DNA of 64,000 bases from Sinohyriopsis cumingii. Its lineage: Eukaryota; Mollusca; Bivalvia; Unionida; Unionidae. Below the pieces are notes generated by a model that ran no database searches, was not told where the DNA came from, and saw nothing but the letters and a program-made list of their open reading frames with translations. The position numbers were made by a program, and so were the translations under genes. Each line of letters opens with the position of its first letter. Position 1 is the first letter of the stretch. Of the stretch, positions 57,318 to 64,000 are shown one piece after another. The stretch lies in the NCBI GenBank assembly GCA_028554795.2, contig CM068831.1:30867659-30931658 (forward strand), given 5' to 3'.

Positions 57318-58980
57318 ACATCTATTTTCGAATTGATAACTTAATCGGTATTTTCATAACTCTTTAATTCTTTGTGTCTCTTCCACAGTGAATAATTGTT
57401 TAACTACTGCAGGATGATTTTCTTTTCTTTAAATTCTTCATTTGTCATCAACAAGTATAGTATTTATTTGACGAACAACACAAGCATACAGGAATCAGTG
57501 ACTCAAATGTTTACAATTTTCACACTGCATTTCAATGTATATGGTTTGGTTTTTGAGCAATGCATGTAGAAACATATTGCATTGTGGTGGCAGTAAATTA
57601 GCTTACATTCAACAAGACATCATAGCAAATCAGTATAAAAAAGAGAAACAGAGGTACCATAAAATTTTGTTTCAGTGGAAAATGTTCAAAACAATTAGGT
57701 GCAATAAATTATAGTTTAAGCGTGTATAATATATTTGAAAGACTATCGGTGGTTACTCATAGATGAAAAGGTGATAGTGGCAGATCCAGCAATATAAATT
57801 AGATAAGTCATTATAGTTGATGTCTGTCAAACAAAACTTTGTATATGACTGATGACTAGCCAACTTCTTGTCAAGAAGAAAGCAACGAACTTGAGCTTAT
57901 AATGGTAAACATTTTGAAATAGCACCCTAGACGATCATACACTAATACATCTCTACTTAAAATTTGGCCTAGAATGTTAAATATTTAGTATTTTTCTGGG
58001 AAAAAAAGGAAAATTTGTTTGGAAAAAACATTATTACAGATAAAGTGAAAGGAGAAAATGTAGGTACTTCAAATTAGAAGAAAGAAACATAGATTAAATG
58101 GGATTTGAATATTCTTTTGGACTCTTGAGTTGTGTTATTCTCATAGTGTGATACATAAGACGATTCTATGAACTGGATAAATCCATATCATGGTAATTTT
58201 CCTTTGTAATAAATAAGCCATCTTGGTACATTTTCAATTTTACATTTATTTTTGTCATGCATTTTTGACTTCAGTACAATCTTTCTTTCCATCTTTCTTC
58301 CAGAATGAATAAATTTTTTACTGTAACCACAGAACTCTCCAACTGTATTGCTATTCAGCTTATGCTTGGAAATTTAATTTTCTTTTCTGATGAACATACT
58401 GTTGTGTCCCTGGGAGAGTCACTAGTGTCTAGAACTTCATGTTCTCTTTCAGGTTACAGTTATGTCTCAACATTAATGCTTGAAGAGTCAGTATTAGTGA
58501 ATAAAATTTTCATTCTATTATCATTAGAGTTTTTCAGTATTTTGTGGTATAAAATATGCATCTGCCATTTTGCATTTTGGCATCTCTAACAGTGTAAATG
58601 CATAGTAAGTTGTTTTGGTTCATAATACTTTCTTGTTTTCCTTGACTAACACTACGTGATTGTTTTTAATTGTTCTTCTGGCAAATAATAGACTTTTCTT
58701 GCATTTGAAACAAAAAGATTATTTTCATCAGTACATTTTTTTATGGTGTTCTTTTCCTGAGATTTTCCATCTTTTTACCAAAATACACTATTATTCATCA
58801 ATTTGCATATGTTTTCTCAACATCATTACATGCTTTTTGTCTTAATTGATTGATTTGAGTAGATTGTAGAATTTCAGCTTTGTTATTGTCCAGACAAGAC
58901 AGTTCTGAGCATCTTTTTTAACTTAAAACTAAAATTATATTTCCGGCGTTAGATTTCTATATTGAATTACTTATTTCTAG
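57318..58980. other. No recognisable gene
   Basis: AT-rich. The frame at 58305-58589 (+) is open for 94 codons but unrecognised. Confidence 0.4.
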
Positions 58981-59210
58981 GGGGCCCTGGGTGGCCATGT
59001 GGTCTAAGGCACTCACCTTTACAGATCACTGACATGTCACCTCTGTCCATGTGCTTTTGAGTCTTGGGCTCAGCCATTGTGGGTATGTGAGAAAGTTTGC
59101 CTGTAGCTCCCTGTGGGTCATTGGTTCTTCCCAGGATTCTTGTTTCACCATTATAATGGCTGCCATGTGTATTGTCATGAGCTGAAAATGGCATTAAATC
59201 AGTAATGACA
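58981..59210 (+). mobile_element. tRNA-derived SINE, family A, diverged
   Basis: Same order of blocks as other family A copies: GGGGCCCTGGGTGGCCATGTGGTCTAAGG, 'cacctctgtcc', 'gggtatgtgagaaag', 'cttcccagg', 'ggcattaaatcagtaatgacaacaa'. The B box is damaged (GCTTTTGAGTCTTGG). TATTTCT on both sides may be a remnant of the target duplication. Confidence 0.82.
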
Positions 59211-62030
59211 ACAATAACCTATTTCTTTATTTTACAAAACAACTTGGTTGCTTTTTATACCCTTGAAATCATCAGTTATTGTCTATTGCAAGGTGAAAAT
59301 CATGAAAATGAAGATTTAGCTCAATCATTTTCATTGGTTAACTTCCCTAGACTGTTAGGCTTTGAAATAGTCTTTTAGATGTAATGGAATCTTCAGATAT
59401 GCTTCTTAAATGTGGTCAGCATCATAGCCAGCAGTACCAGAGTGTAAATGTTTCTCTATGACTTTAATCTGTTCATCAGTTGCCCATGTGATTTTCTTCA
59501 ACGAATCTATGTGGAATCATTTCTGCATTTTATATATATATATATATATATATCTTTGAGAAAAAGTGGATTCTTTCTTCTAGAATATAAAAGGTTAAAC
59601 AGAGTGAGAAAGAGAGAGAGACAGAGAGACACACATCGACAGTTAAATACAACTTCCAAAACAGTCAGGTGGTGTTAAAAGGAATTTGGAAAAACTAACA
59701 TGTAAATTATTAATTTAAAAAAAACACACCAAAAAAGGCATACTCTTTAAAATTGGAAGTTGAACTAGGGAAAATAAATAGAAAAAGATGCAATTAACAA
59801 AACTTGTGTAGATTACTCTTATACTGTATTTCTACAATTAAAATCATTGATCCAGCTTGTCATCAGTAAGCATCTGGTCTCACACTCTTCATTTTTGTCC
59901 TAATTATGGTGAAATTGTAGATAAAAATAATAAATATGATTTTATAATTCATTTCAATGCAGATAGCAACTGATAACTGTCATGACCAGCCCTGCTTCTC
60001 CCCCTTTGCAATATTGTACATCTAGACAAAAGAGTAGACATCTTAATGATAGTTCACAAGCCATGTACTCATGACTTTCATAATATTCATTACAATGTAT
60101 TGCATGGTATTGGCAATACGATGGTTGATATAAACCTCCAGTTTTTCAAAAGCAAAATGTTGAAAGGTCCTATCACTTAGCATATGCATCCACAAAGCAA
60201 AATTAGCTATTATGGTAACACAGCCTTTGGATATTACTGTTGACATTGGTGATAAATAAAATTTAAGAACAAAAGAAGTTTAAACTTTTCAATTAATTTA
60301 CAAATAATGACCTGAACTATATTTTAATTTTGGACAATGTTCTATATTCTTCTTGTTTTTATCCTTTATTTTTATAAAAATATTGTCTTATATTTTAAGT
60401 TAACTTTTCTAGAGTATGCAATAAAACTACATACTTTTTATTATTTCCATAGGAAAAATTCAGCCTCTAACTGATAGCTGACTTGATTTTACCTACATAT
60501 CCAGAACTGAAAGTAAACTTTTTCCCTGAAAACCAAAACAATCAATTTGTGAGCTGAGACTGTTATATTGTACAAACTGCATAAAATGTTAAAATTGATT
60601 TTTCCACTTCTCATATTAAAGCTGACTTGCATATGTCAATACCTACATCATAAAATTACAGTGGTGATGAATAAATATAAATGATTGTTACCAATAAAAC
60701 ATGTCATAATCATTACATGTTACCACAAACATTACATGCTTACCAGTACTACAAACCAGTAATATCTATGGGAGTTAAGTCACAATTTATTCTAGATAGG
60801 AACCACTGAAGCTTCATTTGCTGTAATATGATTGCAAACTACAAAGTACATTGGTTGGATTGTGGAGGAAAATTAAAAAGAGATTTCTATTATCAAAATT
60901 CTTTGTCAAATATGTGAACTACCTTTCTGTTCTGACATCTGTTGAAATAGATATTAAACTTAAAAATGTTTTGCATACACATGTACATGCAATATCAGAT
61001 TTCTATTTTATGTATGAATGTCTGGTGATAATATGAACAGTTATGTCCATATTTAGATATTTTTGTATATTTGCGCACTTTAAATGATGCCATTTCATAT
61101 TATTTATGCATTAGGAGACATATTTTCTAGTTTGTAAGTATAAAAGTTAACTATTTTATTCCATATAGAAATTACTTTTTTCTGCCATTCTTTGTTTCAT
61201 ATTATTTAATAATTTGAACTGGATTATTTATAACCAATTACAGGTATGATAAATTTTACTCTTCCTTTTGTTATATTTATTTGTATTTCAATATTATTAA
61301 AACACTTCTCCCTTGACCAGAGTGGAATAAAATGAACTACATTTCTGTCTTTGCCGGTCATTCCATATCCAGTGAAACAAAAAGTTGATAATATTTAAAT
61401 CATGAAACATAGTCTGAGTTTTTAATGTTTTATTTGTTGTATTAGAAAACTAGCTTTATTCACTGTAAGCCATCAGATAATGGTACACTGTTGCATATTC
61501 ATAGTGACTCCACACAGGTACAACTCAAATTTATCCAATAATTTTTTTAATGACACATCAGTGAAGAATCCCATATGTGACATGATTGTGTGGAATGCTG
61601 TCAAATATCAAGTTAGAATTGTATATTTCTTGGTTGGAAACAAACTACTTTTCAGGAAGATTGTATCTGGTGCAACTTTAAGACTTAACAGTACTCCTTC
61701 CAAGGAAAAGTGGCTTTTAAAAATACTTGACATGCACAAACACAACTAGGAACATGTTTCAAATGTAAACTTAAAGGACTAAAAAGCTAAAACCAATTCT
61801 TAATTTTCTTGTGTGTACAGCCCATATAACACTGTTAATGGAAATCATAAAGGTGACCTGTGTTATAAGTTAAAGAGCCTTAAACTGAGGGAGGTCCCAA
61901 TAATACTGCATCATAATGGTATGTAAAATGGGTATTTAAAGATATAAAATCATGCACAACTTGAGTTTTTCTTTTCTTAAAAGAAGCATAAAAAGAATTG
62001 TTGTGATCAAAACTTTTCATGAGAGCAAAG
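59211..62030. other. No recognisable gene
   Basis: AT-rich, with a short (TA)n at about 59531-59553 and a purine-rich GAGAGA patch near 59600-59630. The frame at 61480-61749 (+, 89 codons) is unrecognised. Confidence 0.45.
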
Positions 62031-62347
62031 TGTGTGTAATTCGGATTTTTAACGTAGCTTTAAAGAAATTTAATTCATATCGCTATGATGTCTGCAGTGT
62101 GGCAGTTTATAGTGATATCTAGCACTGGGGCATCATGCCACAGACATGTACCATTATGTCCCACCCAGTGACATTATCCTGACACCAGGATGACCAGTCG
62201 TAAAACTTACCTCTTAATGCTGAGCACTTAGCGAGGGAGCTGTTAGTACCGTTTGTATAAGTCTTTGGTATGACTCAGCAGGGGGTTCAAACCCGTGACC
62301 ATCACATCTGAGGTGGACACTCTGACCACTAGGCCATCAAAGCGGTC
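62031..62347 (-). mobile_element. tRNA-derived SINE, family B, full length, 317 bp
   Basis: TCATGAGAGCAAAG (62017-62030) and TCATGATAGCAAAG (62348-62361) form a 14-bp target duplication with one mismatch. On the minus strand the A box is GATGGCCTAGTGGTCAGAG and the B box CGGGTTTGAACCCC; the body matches 51407-51714. Confidence 0.93.
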
Positions 62348-62361
62348 TCATGATAGCAAAG

Positions 62362-63626
62362 AATAAAATGGAAAAAGTCACTGAGCTTATGTGATAACTT
62401 GTTATTCCAAATGCATGTAACTGCTCACATACGGGGAAATCCAAAAAGTATGTTTGAAAAGAACGGACAGTTTTGAGCCCCTCCCCCATCCACTTGCTCG
62501 AGATACACTTTTGTACCCCTCCTGCTTTTGTACGCTTGGGTGTCATACCCCCTTCCAACAACAGCTGGACAATTGAACCTTGAAGATGAAGTTTAATACA
62601 TTCGTTAAAAATAAGCAGTTTTAAGTTTTAATGCTATGTACTGAAACTTAACCAGAATGATTTTAATGCTTGAAAGTGAAAGTGCAATGGTACTAACATC
62701 AACCATAAAATGTAGCTTGAATTTTACAGACTGTTTGTACTTATTAACAGTAGTCTCTTGCCAGTTCCCATATGCAGGAATACTATTTTATCAGAGCCCC
62801 TCTCACCCCCTTAATGTGTATGTAATTAGGGACATCCCCTATGAACTTAAATTAAAGCAGAAGGCACCAAATAAGGCATTCTTTCTTTTCTTATTTTTTC
62901 TGGAATTTTAATAACTAAGAAATTAATTCCATTAAACACATACCAGCTTTTTGACTTAAAATATACTGAAGCAGGTAAGTACTTCACTGCTTAGACTAAT
63001 TACATCAAATGGAATACAACATGGAATGACTACAATGACTTTGAAGGGACCAACCTAATCCCACAGCTATTTTAGACTTAAAGATTTTGTGTATCTGAAT
63101 TAGATACACCTTTAAAACCTTATTTGGTTTATATAGATATATCAGAAACATCATAAATAATAACTCTTGATGTCAGGACAATTTGTACAGTTTTAAAAAT
63201 GTTTGAAAGAGAGTTGATATCCAGGGTAGAATTTAAGAGTCAAAGTTGATTATGCTGATATTTACAAAAGTTAGGAACTTTAAATTTAAGAATGTGAGCA
63301 TTTAAACAAGAAACTCAAAATATGCTGAATGATGTGCTGGGTGTGCCAAAGCATATGATTAATGCCTATTTCATTACAAAAGTAGGTCACAATGACTAGG
63401 ATTGGTACAGTTTATTTGGACCTAGAATTACATCCACACATAAAGCTTCATTGATGTACAATTTTGCCTAAACCAAACACCACACAAAGTGCACTGTCTT
63501 TTACACTCAATCTAAACTTGGAGTGCACTACATTTTATAAATTTAAATTGGTGAACATTAATACCCTATACTTTTTTATCCAGTGCACAGTGGTAAACCT
63601 TATGGTTAAGCTTATGTATAACTTTT
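62362..63626. other. No recognisable gene
   Basis: AT-rich with no motif identified. Confidence 0.45.
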
Positions 63627-63812
63627 GGTTTGGTTTGGGTTTTTATGGCAAAGTAACACAAGAGGTATTAGTGCTAAGGCAGTTAACTAAAGTGCCTTGC
63701 CAATGACACATCACGTCAGTCAACCTGGCTTGATGTAATGGCAAGATCTGAACCCACATCCTTTTGCTCACATGTCCAGCATGTTAACCATTGATCCGCT
63801 AAATCCCATTTT
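63627..63812 (-). mobile_element. tRNA-derived SINE (family C)
   Basis: On the minus strand, TTAGCGGATCAATGGTTAACATGC resembles an A box and GTGGGTTCAGATC a B box. The body has 'cattggcaaggcacttt' and ends in (CCAAA)n-like repeats. It is the only copy in the window. Confidence 0.65.
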
Positions 63813-64000
63813 CATGCAGACACTTCATAGTTTATAATTTATTTAGTCATTTCAAGTCTGCTGTTAAATAATGGTGGTCAGTCTAGTTAAACATTAAGTT
63901 CCATAATATTCTGATAAAAAAACATTTGATTTTGGAGTGCACACTCAAGTTGAGTACCGGTAGTTCTCTGAATGAAAAACCAATATAAAAAAGTATAATA
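63813..64000. other. No recognisable gene
   Basis: Short AT-rich end of the window. Confidence 0.4.

Overview
This is an AT-rich invertebrate nuclear window made almost entirely of mobile-element debris, with no confidently identifiable intact host gene. The tRNA-derived SINEs with (ACA)n tails, the approximately 145-bp GATGGC(T/C)GCC-type tandem arrays, the Ty3/Gypsy and LINE relics and a Polinton-like element together suggest a lophotrochozoan, most likely a mollusc. The species cannot be read from the sequence. Every assignment here comes from reading the sequence and its translations; no database search was run.

The most interesting part is about 3.44-12.56 kb, a decayed Maverick/Polinton-type (adintovirus-related) element. 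Its genes are packed as in a virus. In order they are: two short lysine-rich ORFs (+); a broken NUMOD/HNH endonuclease (-); a Cys-rich zinc-binding protein (-); a long B-family DNA-polymerase-like / superfamily 1 helicase gene followed by an HNH-like zinc module (+); a 12-copy short tandem array; a DDE retroviral-type integrase (-); a phospholipase A2-like gene (-); a 50-residue zinc ribbon (-); and an FtsK/A32-type packaging ATPase (+). Two very short divergent intergenic gaps (42 nt and 23 nt) look like bidirectional promoters. Most genes carry stops or frameshifts. Capsid and protease genes were not found, so the copy is probably dead.

13.0-20.8 kb holds a Ty3/Gypsy integrase relic, a relic gene with a 39-residue tandem peptide repeat and a pogo-like fragment. 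21-24 kb holds a SINE and the first approximately 144-bp tandem array. 25-28.5 kb has a possible spliced exon, two unrecognised coding relics and an L1-like endonuclease fragment. 28.8-31.4 kb is a minus-strand APE-type LINE with endonuclease and reverse-transcriptase motifs, cut at its 3' side by a (TA)n tract. 32.7-34.3 kb is a second approximately 120-150-bp array of the same family. One 126-bp piece of it recurs without a mismatch 3.4 kb away.

35.4-64 kb is a mosaic. It contains two foldback elements, a hAT-type MITE with TIRs and a probable 8-bp target duplication, SINEs (several with visible target-site duplications), minisatellites, another approximately 150-bp tandem array and microsatellites. 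Between these lies sequence in which I see no gene.
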